Below are positions 26,529 to 33,812 of a DNA stretch of 64,000 bases, one piece after another. The stretch's first letter is position 1, and every line of letters starts with the position of its first letter. A program made the position numbers and the translations under genes. This DNA is from Mesorhizobium carmichaelinearum (GTDB lineage Bacteria; Pseudomonadota; Alphaproteobacteria; Rhizobiales; Rhizobiaceae). Under the pieces are notes generated by a model that was not told the origin of the DNA, ran no database searches, and saw nothing but the letters and a program-made list of their open reading frames with translations. The stretch lies in NCBI RefSeq assembly GCF_900199455.1, contig NZ_FZQR01000024.1:1-64000 (forward strand), given 5' to 3'.

Positions 26529-26580
26529 GGATGACATTCGTCATCTCCGGGAGTGATGTTGTCATCTCCGGGATGACATC
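26529..26580. promoter_or_regulatory. Operator-like repeat cluster between methyltransferase and gloB
   Basis: An inverted repeat GATGAC-ATTC-GTCATC (26530-26545) is followed by a direct repeat: GTCATCTCCGGG at 26540-26551 recurs exactly at 26561-26572, 21 bases on, i.e. two helical turns. GGATGACAT at 26529-26537 also recurs at 26571-26579. Regular spacing suggests cooperative binding of a dimeric regulator that controls both divergent genes. Confidence 0.5.
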
Positions 26581-26626
26581 CGCCCTCTGGCGCCCTATGT
26601 CTGCGGCGACAAAATGGAGAGATACG

Positions 26627-27394
26627 ATGGCGGTCGAAATCGAACAGTTCATTTGCCGCAGCGATAATTTCGGCGTGCTGGTGCATGACCGCAAAAGCGG
26701 GCAGACCGCGATCATCGACGCACCCGAGGAAGCGCCGATCCTGGCCGCGATCAAGCGCACCGGCTGGACGCCGACGATGATCCTGACCACGCATCATCAT
26801 ATGGACCACGTCGAGGCCAATCTGGCGCTGAAGGAGCGCTTCAAGCTGCGCATCGTCGGCCCGGAGGCGGAAAAGGCCAAGATCCCCGGCATCGACGAAA
26901 CCGCCGAAGAAGGCTCCGTCCTTCATCTTGGCGATGAGAGGATCGAGGTGATCGCCACTCCCGGCCACACCGCCGGCCACGTTTCCTATCATCTGCCGGC
27001 GTCGCAAGTGGCGTTCACCGCCGACACGCTGTTCGCGCTGGGCTGTGGACGGCTGTTCGAATGCAAGCCGCCGGTAATGTACGAATCACTGAAGAAACTT
27101 GCCACCCTTCCCGCCGCGACGACAATCTATTGCGGCCATGAATACACGCTCGCCAACGCCCGTTTCGCGCTGACTGTCGACCCGACCAATTCGGCCTTGA
27201 AGGAGCGCGCCGCCAGGATCGAGGCGCTGCGGGCCGACGGCAAGCCGACGCTGCCGACGACGATCGGCGAGGAATTGTCGACCAATCCTTTCCTGCGCTG
27301 GCACGATCCGGCAATCCGCAAGCATCTCGGCTTGGAAAAGGCCGGGGATGCCGAGGTGTTCGCCGAGATCCGCAAGCGCAAGGACAATTTTTGA
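26627..27394 (+). CDS. gloB: Hydroxyacylglutathione hydrolase (glyoxalase II)
   Basis: A 255-residue metallo-beta-lactamase-fold enzyme that hydrolyses S-lactoylglutathione in methylglyoxal detoxification. The dinuclear metal motif THHHMDH is at residues 55-61, with further ligands in ATPGHTAGH, FTADTLFALGCGR and YCGHEYT. The C-terminal HxxLG... domain of glyoxalase II (TNPFLRWHDPAIRKHLG) is complete. GGAGA at 26616-26620 precedes the ATG. The frame is open further upstream as a shadow of the divergent gene. Confidence 0.94.
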   Translation: MAVEIEQFICRSDNFGVLVHDRKSGQTAIIDAPEEAPILAAIKRTGWTPTMILTTHHHMDHVEANLALKERFKLRIVGPEAEKAKIPGIDETAEEGSVLHLGDERIEVIATPGHTAGHVSYHLPASQVAFTADTLFALGCGRLFECKPPVMYESLKKLATLPAATTIYCGHEYTLANARFALTVDPTNSALKERAARIEALRADGKPTLPTTIGEELSTNPFLRWHDPAIRKHLGLEKAGDAEVFAEIRKRKDNF

Positions 27395-27416
27395 GCATCG
27401 TGCAGGCCTTCGACCG

Positions 27417-27857
27417 ATGACCAGTTCAGCAGAAATCATCGCGACACTCGGACTGAAGCCGCATCCGGAAGGCGGCTGGTACACGGAAACCTTTCGCGAC
27501 GAAGCCGGCGGTGCACGCGGCCATTCGACCGCCATCTATTTCCTGTTGGAGCAGCACCAGCTTTCCGCCTGGCATCGGGTCAAGGATGCGGCCGAGGTCT
27601 GGCATTTCCATGCCGGCGCGCCGCTGGCGCTGTCGATGTGGGAAGAAGGGTCGACGGTGATCGAGCAGGTGCTCGGCATCGGGCTCGCGGCGGGTGAACG
27701 GCCGCAGATCGTCGTGCCGGCAGGCTGGTGGCAATCGGCGCGCAGCCTGGGCGACTGGACGCTGGTCGGCTGCACGGTCGCGCCGGGCTTTGATTTCGCC
27801 GCCTTCGAACTGGCCGAGCCGGGCTGGCAGCCTACCCCAGCAGGAAACCCAGCGTGA
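27417..27857 (+). CDS. DUF985 cupin protein
   Basis: A 146-residue single-domain cupin of the DUF985 family. Recognisable parts are LGLKPHPEGGWYTETFRDE, STAIYFLLEQHQLSAWHRVKDAAEVWHFHAG and VVPAGWWQSARSLGDWTLVGCTVAPGFDF. Histidines in the AEVWHFHAG segment could bind a metal. Function is not established. ATG 27417 follows gloB by 22 bases, so the two may be co-transcribed. The 3' end overlaps the convergent lysoplasmalogenase gene by 26 bases. Confidence 0.87.
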   Translation: MTSSAEIIATLGLKPHPEGGWYTETFRDEAGGARGHSTAIYFLLEQHQLSAWHRVKDAAEVWHFHAGAPLALSMWEEGSTVIEQVLGIGLAAGERPQIVVPAGWWQSARSLGDWTLVGCTVAPGFDFAAFELAEPGWQPTPAGNPA

Positions 27858-28506
27858 TCGCGAACTGGGCAGCGTAATACAGAACCCACACCGCAAATCG
27901 CATCCACGCGCGATGCGGCGAGATGGCCGCCACCAGGAACTTCTCCGTGGCGAGCAGCCCGTCCGATGCCATGAACAGCACGGCGCCGCCGATGACCCAG
28001 GCGCTGTTGGTGGTCAGAGCGGCCATGCCCATCGCCAGGATCGCCACGACATAAAAGGCGATCGGGATGCGCAGGCTGGGGCCGACGCGACGCCAGAGCG
28101 CGGCCAGCATGACGACCACGAACACCGCCAGTGCCAGTGCGATGGCACCGCGCCAGGATTCGGCGCCAAGCAATCCCAACCCGCCACCGCTGCGCAGGAA
28201 CAGTGCGATATAGACAATGTGGGCGACGAGAAAACTCGCCAACCCGCCGAGAAACGCCTTTTCGCCGTCGCGCGACAGGAAGGCATCGCCCACCGCGCTG
28301 AACGCCAGGGCCACGACCAGCAGCAGCGGGCCGCCTTGCAGCGCCGAAAGCACGGCAAGCATCGCGACGCTAAGCGTCTTTGCCGCGGAGCGGGCGAGGC
28401 TTTGCGGCATGCCCAGCGTGAAAGCGTAGATCACCGCCGCCACCAGCGAGAAGATCAGCGTCGCATTGGCGTTGGCGTCGATGCCGCCGGCAAACGGCAT
28501 GGTCAT
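27832..28506 (-). CDS. Lysoplasmalogenase (YhhN/TMEM86 family)
   Basis: A 224-residue polytopic membrane protein with about eight helices. It carries the family pattern ALAFSAVGDAFLSRDGEKAFLGGLASFLVAHIVYIALF, where the acidic residues GDAFL are catalytic candidates, and SDGLLATEKFL late in the protein. The enzymes cleave the vinyl-ether bond of lysoplasmalogens in animals; the bacterial role is less clear. ATG 28506 overlaps the stop of the upstream DMT gene (ATGA), showing translational coupling. Confidence 0.85.
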   Translation of the reverse strand: MTMPFAGGIDANANATLIFSLVAAVIYAFTLGMPQSLARSAAKTLSVAMLAVLSALQGGPLLLVVALAFSAVGDAFLSRDGEKAFLGGLASFLVAHIVYIALFLRSGGGLGLLGAESWRGAIALALAVFVVVMLAALWRRVGPSLRIPIAFYVVAILAMGMAALTTNSAWVIGGAVLFMASDGLLATEKFLVAAISPHRAWMRFAVWVLYYAAQFAITLGFLLG

Positions 28507-29417
28507 GCCCCGGCTCCGCTTTCGACGGCCTCGGCTCGGCTCCCAGCCGCGGCCGGCTTGCGCAGGAACAGCGATTTTGCCGCCAAGGCCGCACCGCCGG
28601 TGATAAGCACGCAGGCGGCGAGGATGCGCAGCGACGGCTCGGCGACGCCGGCCGCGATCAGCACCAGCGTCGACAACATTGGCGCCGCATAGCTTGCCGC
28701 GCCCAGCACCTGGATATTGCCGCGTTTGACGCCGATGTCCCAGGCATAGAAAGCCGCCCCCACCGGCATCAGGCCAAGCCCAAGCACCGCCAGCCACTGG
28801 CCGACGCCTTCAGGCAACACCGTTTGCTCCAGCGCCAGATGGCAGACGAGCGACAGCACGGCAGTCGCCGCGCAAAACCAGGTGACGATGCCGGTCGGCA
28901 CCGACGGAAAGCGCCGCGACAAAAGCGAGTAGGACGACCACAGCAGCGCGCAGACGGCGGCCATGGTATAGCCGAACGTGTAGCGCGCGTCGAAGGCCAG
29001 CCCGCCGCCCTTGGTGACGATCAGCACGGTGCCGGCCAGGCCGAGCAGCGCGCCAACGACATGGTTCCACGCCAGTTTTTCGCCCGGCATCAGCGCCGAG
29101 CCGAGCACGATCAGCAGCGGCCACAGATAGGCGATCAGGCTGGCCTCCACCGCCGGCGCGTTGCGCAGCGCGGTGAAATAGAAAAAGTGGTAGCCGAACA
29201 GGCCGGCAATGCCGATCACCCAGACCTGAGGCGGTATTTTCTGGCTTCTGTCGGCGGCCGGCATGAACAGCCGCGCGACAAGCCCGACCCCGGTGCCGAT
29301 CGAGAAGGTGATCGCCGACAAAAGGAATGGCGGCACCTTGCCCGACGCATCGGTGAGCAGCGCCAAGAGCGCCCACATGGCGACCGCCGAAAAGCCGATC
29401 AGTGTTGCGCGCGCCAT
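28503..29417 (-). CDS. DMT superfamily (EamA, YddG-like) exporter
   Basis: A 304-residue inner-membrane protein with ten predicted helices in two EamA repeats. Segments such as GLFGYHFFYFTALRNAPAVEASLIAYLWPLLIVL resemble the aromatic amino-acid exporter YddG. The C-terminal tail is cytoplasmic and charged. It is translationally coupled to the lysoplasmalogenase gene by a 4-base overlap. Substrate is not proven by sequence. Confidence 0.87.
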   Translation of the reverse strand: MARATLIGFSAVAMWALLALLTDASGKVPPFLLSAITFSIGTGVGLVARLFMPAADRSQKIPPQVWVIGIAGLFGYHFFYFTALRNAPAVEASLIAYLWPLLIVLGSALMPGEKLAWNHVVGALLGLAGTVLIVTKGGGLAFDARYTFGYTMAAVCALLWSSYSLLSRRFPSVPTGIVTWFCAATAVLSLVCHLALEQTVLPEGVGQWLAVLGLGLMPVGAAFYAWDIGVKRGNIQVLGAASYAAPMLSTLVLIAAGVAEPSLRILAACVLITGGAALAAKSLFLRKPAAAGSRAEAVESGAGA

Positions 29418-29461
29418 GTCCTCTCCCGTGACGCGCCCTGTTCTGTCCCCAGGAACGTGCC

Positions 29462-30250
29462 CTACTGTACCGCTTCGAAACGGCCGGCGCTGATGGTCAA
29501 GGTGCCGATCTGCGTTCCAACCGTGGCGTGGATCGGCGCATATACTCCGGTTTGGCCGAGCGGCGCAAACGTCACCATCATGCGGCTTTTGTTCTTGAGA
29601 TAGTTGAGCGCCTTGCGGCCCTTGCGATAGCCCGCCACCGGCTCGAAGCCCATCCGGCAGGTGATGGTGTCGCCCTTGTAGCCCGGCACCGAGATCGTGC
29701 CTTTCGAAGCGTAGGTCAGCGTCAGGTCGGCGCGCATCTCGCCATCGTAGAACTTGACCTTGCGGCCACAGACCTGGTCAAGGCTGTCGGCATGGATGAC
29801 GGTGGCGGCCATCGGGTCGAGCACCGATGCCAGGTCGCCAGCACCGATCGGCACCCAATTGTTGGGGTCGCGCTTGCCAGGCGCCGGAATGACCTGCGTC
29901 GAGGTCACAGCGCCATTGCTGAAGCGGATGTCGACCACTGATGCCTTCTTGCCGGACGTGTAATCGGCCCGGAATGCCTGCGGCACCATCTTCTTGCCCG
30001 AAATCGTGCCCTTGGACGAAATCGTGCCGCGCGTGTCGTCGAACAGCTTGGCGAGGCCTGCAGCGGACACGCTGCCTTCGATCGCGTAGGCGCCATTCTC
30101 GTAGTGGCTGGAGAAGGTCGATCTTGCGATCGAAAGACCCAGGAACGACACCGTGTACTCGCCCTTGAAAGACTGCGGCGAGGCAGCCGACGCGGCGGAC
30201 GGCAAGGCAACGGCAAGCACGGCAACAAGTGCGTGAGACAAACGAGGCAT
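29462..30250 (-). CDS. DUF3108 exported protein
   Basis: A 262-residue protein with a cleavable signal peptide (HALVAVLAVALPSAASAAS) followed by a beta-rich DUF3108 domain (FKGEYTVSFLGLSIARSTFS, NNWVPIGAGDLASVLDPMAA, RMGFEPVAGYRKGR). The family is predicted to be periplasmic with a lipid-binding-like barrel, but function is unknown. ATG 30250 starts the signal peptide; the frame upstream to 30304 lacks hydrophobicity. It is divergent from rpmB, an order I recall as common in Rhizobiales. Confidence 0.83.
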   Translation of the reverse strand: MPRLSHALVAVLAVALPSAASAASPQSFKGEYTVSFLGLSIARSTFSSHYENGAYAIEGSVSAAGLAKLFDDTRGTISSKGTISGKKMVPQAFRADYTSGKKASVVDIRFSNGAVTSTQVIPAPGKRDPNNWVPIGAGDLASVLDPMAATVIHADSLDQVCGRKVKFYDGEMRADLTLTYASKGTISVPGYKGDTITCRMGFEPVAGYRKGRKALNYLKNKSRMMVTFAPLGQTGVYAPIHATVGTQIGTLTISAGRFEAVQ

Positions 30251-30381
30251 GGCGGGATCGGATCCTTGATTTTCGGCCGGAGGCGGGCGACTCCGGTCTG
30301 GCATGTCCCTATGAGACCGCTTATAGGATGAAATCCGGCCTTAATATGAAATGCCGGGCGCTTCCGTGGCAAAGCCGGAGC

Positions 30382-30410
30382 TTGACGCCCCGGTGAAATG
30401 CAACTATGGA
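30382..30410 (+). promoter_or_regulatory. Candidate sigma-70-type promoter of rpmB
   Basis: TTGACG (30382-30387), a 17-base spacer, and TATGGA (30405-30410) give a housekeeping-type promoter about 100 bases upstream of rpmB. The -10 match is moderate. Predicted start near 30417. Confidence 0.4.
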
Positions 30411-30509
30411 ACGCCAACTTTTTCCATAAGGCCGCCTGACCAGAACCGCGCGCCACCCGGCGTGGGCACAAAGGTTTGGCAGGTCCCGAGAGAATTGAAG
30501 GTTAGAATT

Positions 30510-30806
30510 ATGTCCCGCACCTGCGAACTCACTGCCAAGGCAGTCCAGACCGGCAACAATGTGAGCCACGCCAACAACAAGACCAAGCGTCGCTTCCTGC
30601 CGAACCTCGTCAATGTGACGCTGATTTCGGAAGCGCTGAACCAGAATGTGCGCCTGCGCATCTCGGCCAACGCGCTGCGTTCGGTCGAACATCGCGGCGG
30701 TCTCGACGCTTTCCTGGCCAAGGCCGACGTCAAGGAACTGTCGCAGCGCGCGCGCCTGCTGAAGAAGCAGATCGCCAAGAAGCTGGCCGAACAGGTCGCC
30801 GCGTAA
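30510..30806 (+). CDS. rpmB: 50S ribosomal protein L28
   Basis: The 98-residue protein is L28: [33 protein letters not shown] is its N-terminal signature, and [15 protein letters not shown] is the conserved middle. The C-terminal [27 protein letters not shown] is the alphaproteobacterial extension. GAAGG at 30496-30500 precedes the ATG. A longer open frame starts at 30351 but lies in the promoter region. A stem-loop pair follows at 30837-30855 and 30891-30915. Confidence 0.97.
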   Translation: MSRTCELTAKAVQTGNNVSHANNKTKRRFLPNLVNVTLISEALNQNVRLRISANALRSVEHRGGLDAFLAKADVKELSQRARLLKKQIAKKLAEQVAA

Positions 30807-30836
30807 CATCGGATAAAGGCGGGGGACGACCGCCCT

Positions 30837-30855
30837 GGCCAACCTCTTGTTGGCC
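30837..30855 (+). other. 3' stem-loop after rpmB
   Basis: GGCCAAC (30837-30843) and GTTGGCC (30849-30855) form a perfect 7-bp stem with a 5-base loop about 30 bases after the rpmB stop. There is no T run, so it may be an mRNA-stabilising or rho-related hairpin rather than an intrinsic terminator. Confidence 0.4.
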
Positions 30856-30890
30856 CTAGGCATCGGATAGATCCGCAAGGTTCGACATCC

Positions 30891-30915
30891 GGTGCTCGAC
30901 TACGAAGCGAGCACC
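30891..30915 (+). other. Perfect 8-bp stem-loop before the preQ1 element
   Basis: GGTGCTCG (30891-30898) pairs with CGAGCACC (30908-30915) around a 9-base loop. It lies in the leader of the queuosine-precursor transporter gene, just before the preQ1-I candidate. No T run follows. Role unknown. Confidence 0.4.
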
Positions 30916-30937
30916 GCCCGATGGGCATGATGCTCCG

Positions 30938-30966
30938 CTGGTTCCATTACCCAGGATAAAAAAATG
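30938..30966 (+). promoter_or_regulatory. PreQ1-I riboswitch overlapping the transporter start codon
   Basis: CTGG (30938-30941) pairs with CCAG (30951-30954) as P1 around the loop TTCCATTAC, followed by the A-rich tail GATAAAAAA. This matches the very short preQ1 class I aptamer (stem, TTC loop start, A-rich tail). The loop triplet CAT (30945-30947) can pair with the start codon ATG (30964-30966) as pseudoknot P2, and the ribosome site AGGA lies in P1. The gene behind it is a queuosine-precursor transporter, a classical preQ1-controlled gene. Confidence 0.7.
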
Positions 30967-31644
30967 ACTTCCTTCTCGCGATATCTGCCCTTCGTGGCCG
31001 CCATGGCGCTTGTCGTCGTGGCATCGAACATTCTCGTGCAGTTCCCGATGCAGGGCCAGATCGGCGGCCTGTCGCTGGCCGACCTGCTCACCTGGGGCGC
31101 TTTCACCTATCCCTTCTCCTTCCTGGTCACCGACCTCGCCAACCGCCGTTACGGACCTGCCGTGGCGCGCCGGATCGTCTTTGTCGGCTTCATGACGGCG
31201 GTGGTCTGCTCGATCCTCGTGCCACCCTTCCTGTTCCGCCATGGCCTGATCGAATTCGGGACCGCGGCCGACCGGTTGGTGCGCATCGCCGCCGCTTCAG
31301 GCGCGGCGTTCCTGTCCGCCCAATTGCTCGACGTCACCGTGTTCAACCGGCTGCGCCGGCAGAGCTGGTGGCGGGCGCCGATCGTCGGCACGCTGGTCGG
31401 ATCGGTGTTCGACACCATGGTGTTCTTCACCGTCGCCTTCTCGGCGGCCTTCGCCTTTGCCGGTCCGAACGACAGTTTCGCGCTCGAAACGGCGCCGCTG
31501 ATGGGTGTCTTCCACATCGAGGCCATGCGCTGGGTGTCTTGGGCGCTTGGCGACCTCTCGGTGAAGCTGATCATCGCCGTGGTGGCACTCATCCCCTACC
31601 GGCTGCTCGCCGCTCGCTGGAGCCAGCCGGCGGTCGCGGTCTAA
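30964..31644 (+). CDS. yhhQ: Queuosine precursor transporter (YhhQ/VUT family)
   Basis: A 226-residue inner-membrane protein with about six helices. The VUT family pattern is clear: ALVVVASNILVQFP, LADLLTWGAFTYPFSFLVTDLANRRYG, FLSAQLLDVTVFNRL and VGSVFDTMVFFTVAFS. YhhQ imports queuosine precursors (preQ0/preQ1) for tRNA modification. The start codon at 30964 is preceded only by the AGGA within a preQ1-I aptamer, so translation should be repressed by preQ1. A palindromic repeat begins one base after the stop. Confidence 0.92.
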   Translation: MTSFSRYLPFVAAMALVVVASNILVQFPMQGQIGGLSLADLLTWGAFTYPFSFLVTDLANRRYGPAVARRIVFVGFMTAVVCSILVPPFLFRHGLIEFGTAADRLVRIAAASGAAFLSAQLLDVTVFNRLRRQSWWRAPIVGTLVGSVFDTMVFFTVAFSAAFAFAGPNDSFALETAPLMGVFHIEAMRWVSWALGDLSVKLIIAVVALIPYRLLAARWSQPAVAV

Positions 31645-31645
31645 C

Positions 31646-31688
31646 CATGATCCCGAAAAGTGGCCTCCGGTTTTCGGAAAAGATCATG
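31646..31688. repeat. Short palindromic repeat (CATGATCCCGAAAAGTGG type)
   Basis: The arms CATGATCCCGAAAAGTGG (from 31646) and CCGGTTTTCGGAAAAGATCATG (to 31688) are imperfect inverted repeats. I recall this unit as one of the commonest short intergenic palindromes of Mesorhizobium and relatives. It starts directly after the yhhQ stop codon and may serve as its 3' hairpin. Confidence 0.65.
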
Positions 31689-31702
31689 GTCAGACAAAGC
31701 CC

Positions 31703-32383
31703 ATGATCCCTTGGGTCCATCTCGATTCGGCAAGGACCGGGGATGGTGCCCAAGAACTTCGCCTGAAACGGCGCGGCAGCGAGTTCTCGATCATGCTCGG
31801 CACCAACGAGCTGATGAACAGCCGCCTCAGCGGCTCCGAGCAAGCGCTGGCGAAACTGTCTTGCCAAAGGATTGCGAGCCATCGGCAACCGAGGATCCTG
31901 ATCGGCGGCCTTGGCATGGGGTTCACGCTGCGCGCTGCTCTCGCCGAGTTGGGCCAGGATGCCGAAATCGTTGTCGCGGAACTGGTGCCGGCGGTCGTCG
32001 TCTGGGCACGCGGCCCGATGGCGGAGGTGTTTGGCGGCTGTCTCGACGACCCCCGGGTCACCATAGAGGAGACCGATGTCGGGCAATTGATACGGTCCGA
32101 GCCTAAGGCCTGGGACGCCATTCTGCTCGACGTCGACAATGGCCCCGAAGGCATCGTCCACAAGGGCAATGACGCCCTCTATAGCCTGGCGGGCCTCGGC
32201 GTCGCACGCACCGCCCTCAAGCCGGGCGGCGTGCTGGCGGTGTGGTCGCAAGGGCCGGACAGCGGCTTCACGCGACGGCTGAAGCAGGCGGGCTTCGCCG
32301 TCGAGGAGGTCAACACGCGCGCCAACGGCAAGCGCGGCGCGCGCCATGTCATCTGGATCGCCACCAACGGCTCATGGTCCTGA
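31703..32383 (+). CDS. Spermidine-synthase-like protein
   Basis: A 226-residue aminopropyltransferase/methyltransferase-fold protein. It shows RILIGGLGMGFTLRAALAEL (motif I-like), DAILLDVDNGPEGIVHKGNDALYS and LKPGGVLAVWSQGPDSGF, as in SpeE-like proteins. It lacks the N-terminal strand domain of true spermidine synthases, so the substrate is uncertain. ATG 31703 follows the palindromic repeat closely. No polyamine genes are nearby. Confidence 0.82.
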   Translation: MIPWVHLDSARTGDGAQELRLKRRGSEFSIMLGTNELMNSRLSGSEQALAKLSCQRIASHRQPRILIGGLGMGFTLRAALAELGQDAEIVVAELVPAVVVWARGPMAEVFGGCLDDPRVTIEETDVGQLIRSEPKAWDAILLDVDNGPEGIVHKGNDALYSLAGLGVARTALKPGGVLAVWSQGPDSGFTRRLKQAGFAVEEVNTRANGKRGARHVIWIATNGSWS

Positions 32384-32410
32384 CCGGAGCCGCCGGCTGG
32401 CGGTTCGAGT

Positions 32411-32896
32411 TTACTTTGACTTCTGGAGTTCCGCGGCAAGGGCCTCCAGCAGCCCGCGCGTCCCCTCCTCCCGACCCTTGGCGGAATCGACGCCATCGAA
32501 GAAGGCACCTTGTTCGGTATAGGTCAGCCTTGTGCCGTCGCCTGAGGGTGTCAGCTCAACCGTGGTCAGCGACGCCGACATCGGCTGCGGCCCGATTGCC
32601 ATCCGGTAGGAAAACACGATGCGCTGGTCCGGAACGATGTCCTGGAACTGCGCGTCGAGCCTGACCTCCGGGCCGCCGCCATAGCTGAAGCGCGACACCT
32701 CGCCGCCGCCGACGCGGAAATCGAAGCTGAATTCGGCGATGGTGAAACCGTCGCCGTCAACCCGCCAGCGCCGCACCGTCGCCTTGTCGGCGAAAGCATG
32801 GAAGACCTTGGCCGGCGATTGCGGATAGGTCCGCTCGATGGTGAACGTGGAGTGGATGACGGAGTGCTCGTCTTTCACGGGGGCGATCTGGTTCAT
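32411..32896 (-). CDS. SRPBCC (AHSA1/START-like) protein
   Basis: A 161-residue hydrophobic-ligand-binding protein of the AHSA1 type. It begins STFTIERTYPQSPAKVFHAFADKATVRRW and ends with the typical C-terminal helix (REEGTRGLLEALAAEL). Such proteins are often encoded just after an ArsR-type repressor, as here: its start ATG overlaps the regulator's stop (ATGA). The ligand is unknown; a role in stress or xenobiotic response is usually proposed. Confidence 0.87.
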   Translation of the reverse strand: MNQIAPVKDEHSVIHSTFTIERTYPQSPAKVFHAFADKATVRRWRVDGDGFTIAEFSFDFRVGGGEVSRFSYGGGPEVRLDAQFQDIVPDQRIVFSYRMAIGPQPMSASLTTVELTPSGDGTRLTYTEQGAFFDGVDSAKGREEGTRGLLEALAAELQKSK

Positions 32897-33270
32897 TGCT
32901 TTTCGTCCTTTTGCTGATTCTTCTTGGGGGATTGGCCTTTTGGGGATGGGTCTGGCTCGGCCAGGATCTGGCCAAGTCGGTCGAGGTGGCGTTCCGCTGG
33001 TATGCGGCGCTCCGCAATCCAGTCGGCGAGCGGGGCGAGCCCGCCCGGTTCGATCCGGCAGGTGCGCACCCGCCCGATCTTTTCACTGCGGATCAGCCCG
33101 CAAGCCTCCAGCACCTGCAGATGCTGCAGCACGGCCGCGAAGGTCATGCCGAACGGCTCCGCCAGCTGGCTGACGGTGGCCGGTCCGCGGCTCAACCGTT
33201 CCAGGATCTGGCGGCGGGTTGGCTCGACAAGAGCGCGAAGGATGCTGTCGATCTCGGAATAGTTAAGCAT
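32893..33270 (-). CDS. ArsR/SmtB-type HTH transcriptional regulator
   Basis: A 125-residue winged-helix regulator: ILRALVEPTRRQILERLSRGPATVSQLAEPFGMTFAAVLQHLQVLEACGLIRSEKIGRVRTCRI is the full ArsR domain. The metal-binding cysteines of SmtB are absent, so it is a non-metal member of the kind paired with SRPBCC proteins. The C-terminal tail is lysine-rich (SPKGQSPKKNQQKDEK). ATG 33270 is used; the frame further upstream lies in the repeat region. Translation is coupled to the SRPBCC gene. Confidence 0.88.
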   Translation of the reverse strand: MLNYSEIDSILRALVEPTRRQILERLSRGPATVSQLAEPFGMTFAAVLQHLQVLEACGLIRSEKIGRVRTCRIEPGGLAPLADWIAERRIPAERHLDRLGQILAEPDPSPKGQSPKKNQQKDEKQ

Positions 33271-33356
33271 GGACTTGAGTATTGCGCCAGCGACGCCAAT
33301 TGTCAAGTCTAGACTAAAGTGTTTTGCCGAGCGTGAATCGGGTGACGGGCAGTCGA

Positions 33357-33500
33357 CCCCCACTCCGTCTCGGCTTCGCCGAGCCACCTCTCCCCCGATC
33401 GACGGGGTAGAGGAAAGGCGCGAGCTTACGCAGGTTGGCTCCCTTCCTCTCCCTCCGGAGGGGGGAGAGGTGGCGCCGCGAAGCGGCGACGGAGTGGGGG
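33357..33500. repeat. 144-bp palindromic repeat with GC-rich arms
   Basis: The left end CCCCCACTCCGTC plus the CTCGGCTTCGCCGAG hairpin and CCACCTCTCCCCC, and the right end GGGGGGAGAGGTGG plus CGCCGCGAAGCGGCG and ACGGAGTGGGGG, are mirror images of each other. Each arm has its own small hairpin, so the whole folds as a cruciform-like element. Seen directly; probably a mosaic repeat common in this genus. Confidence 0.75.
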
Positions 33501-33635
33501 AAGGCGCTGGTCAAACCCACAGTTGCAGCAAATTGGGCACGACGCAGCGAGCGCGTAATCGGCGGCAAGCGGGCAGTCAGGCGGATCAGATGAACGGTCG
33601 ACCCTCTTCTCCGTCGAGCTACGCTTGTCCAGCCG

Positions 33636-33675
33636 ATAGATGGGTAACACTTTGAACCGGATACATGGGTAACAC
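33636..33675. repeat. Two copies of an ATA(G/C)ATGGGTAACAC motif, 25 bp apart
   Basis: ATAGATGGGTAACAC at 33636-33650 is repeated as ATACATGGGTAACAC at 33661-33675. The arrangement resembles the subterminal repeats at the end of some transposase/integrase-type insertion sequences, so this may be a remnant of an IS end. No transposase gene is present in the gap. Confidence 0.45.
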
Positions 33676-33679
33676 CTCT

Positions 33680-33745
33680 CCCCTATGCGTCCGCCGCAGC
33701 GCCAAGCGGATTGATTGGCGCTGCAAAGCAGCGAAGGAATAGGGG
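33680..33745. repeat. 66-bp palindromic repeat (CCCCTAT...ATAGGGG)
   Basis: Outer arms CCCCTAT (33680-33686) and ATAGGGG (33739-33745) enclose a perfect 9-bp inner stem CAGCGCCAA (33697-33705) / TTGGCGCTG (33715-33723). It abuts the IS-like motif pair on its left. It resembles the mosaic palindromes seen at 33357-33500 in design but not in sequence. Confidence 0.65.
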
Positions 33746-33812
33746 AAGGCGTCCGACCAAATCGAACCCGCCGTTGAAACCCGCAACTTCAGCTTCGCAG
33801 TGGACCTGCCGC

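Noticed and set aside
30351-30509. Extended N-terminus of L28
   Set aside because: The frame is open but encodes no L28 sequence and covers the promoter region. The real start is ATG 30510 with GAAGG upstream.
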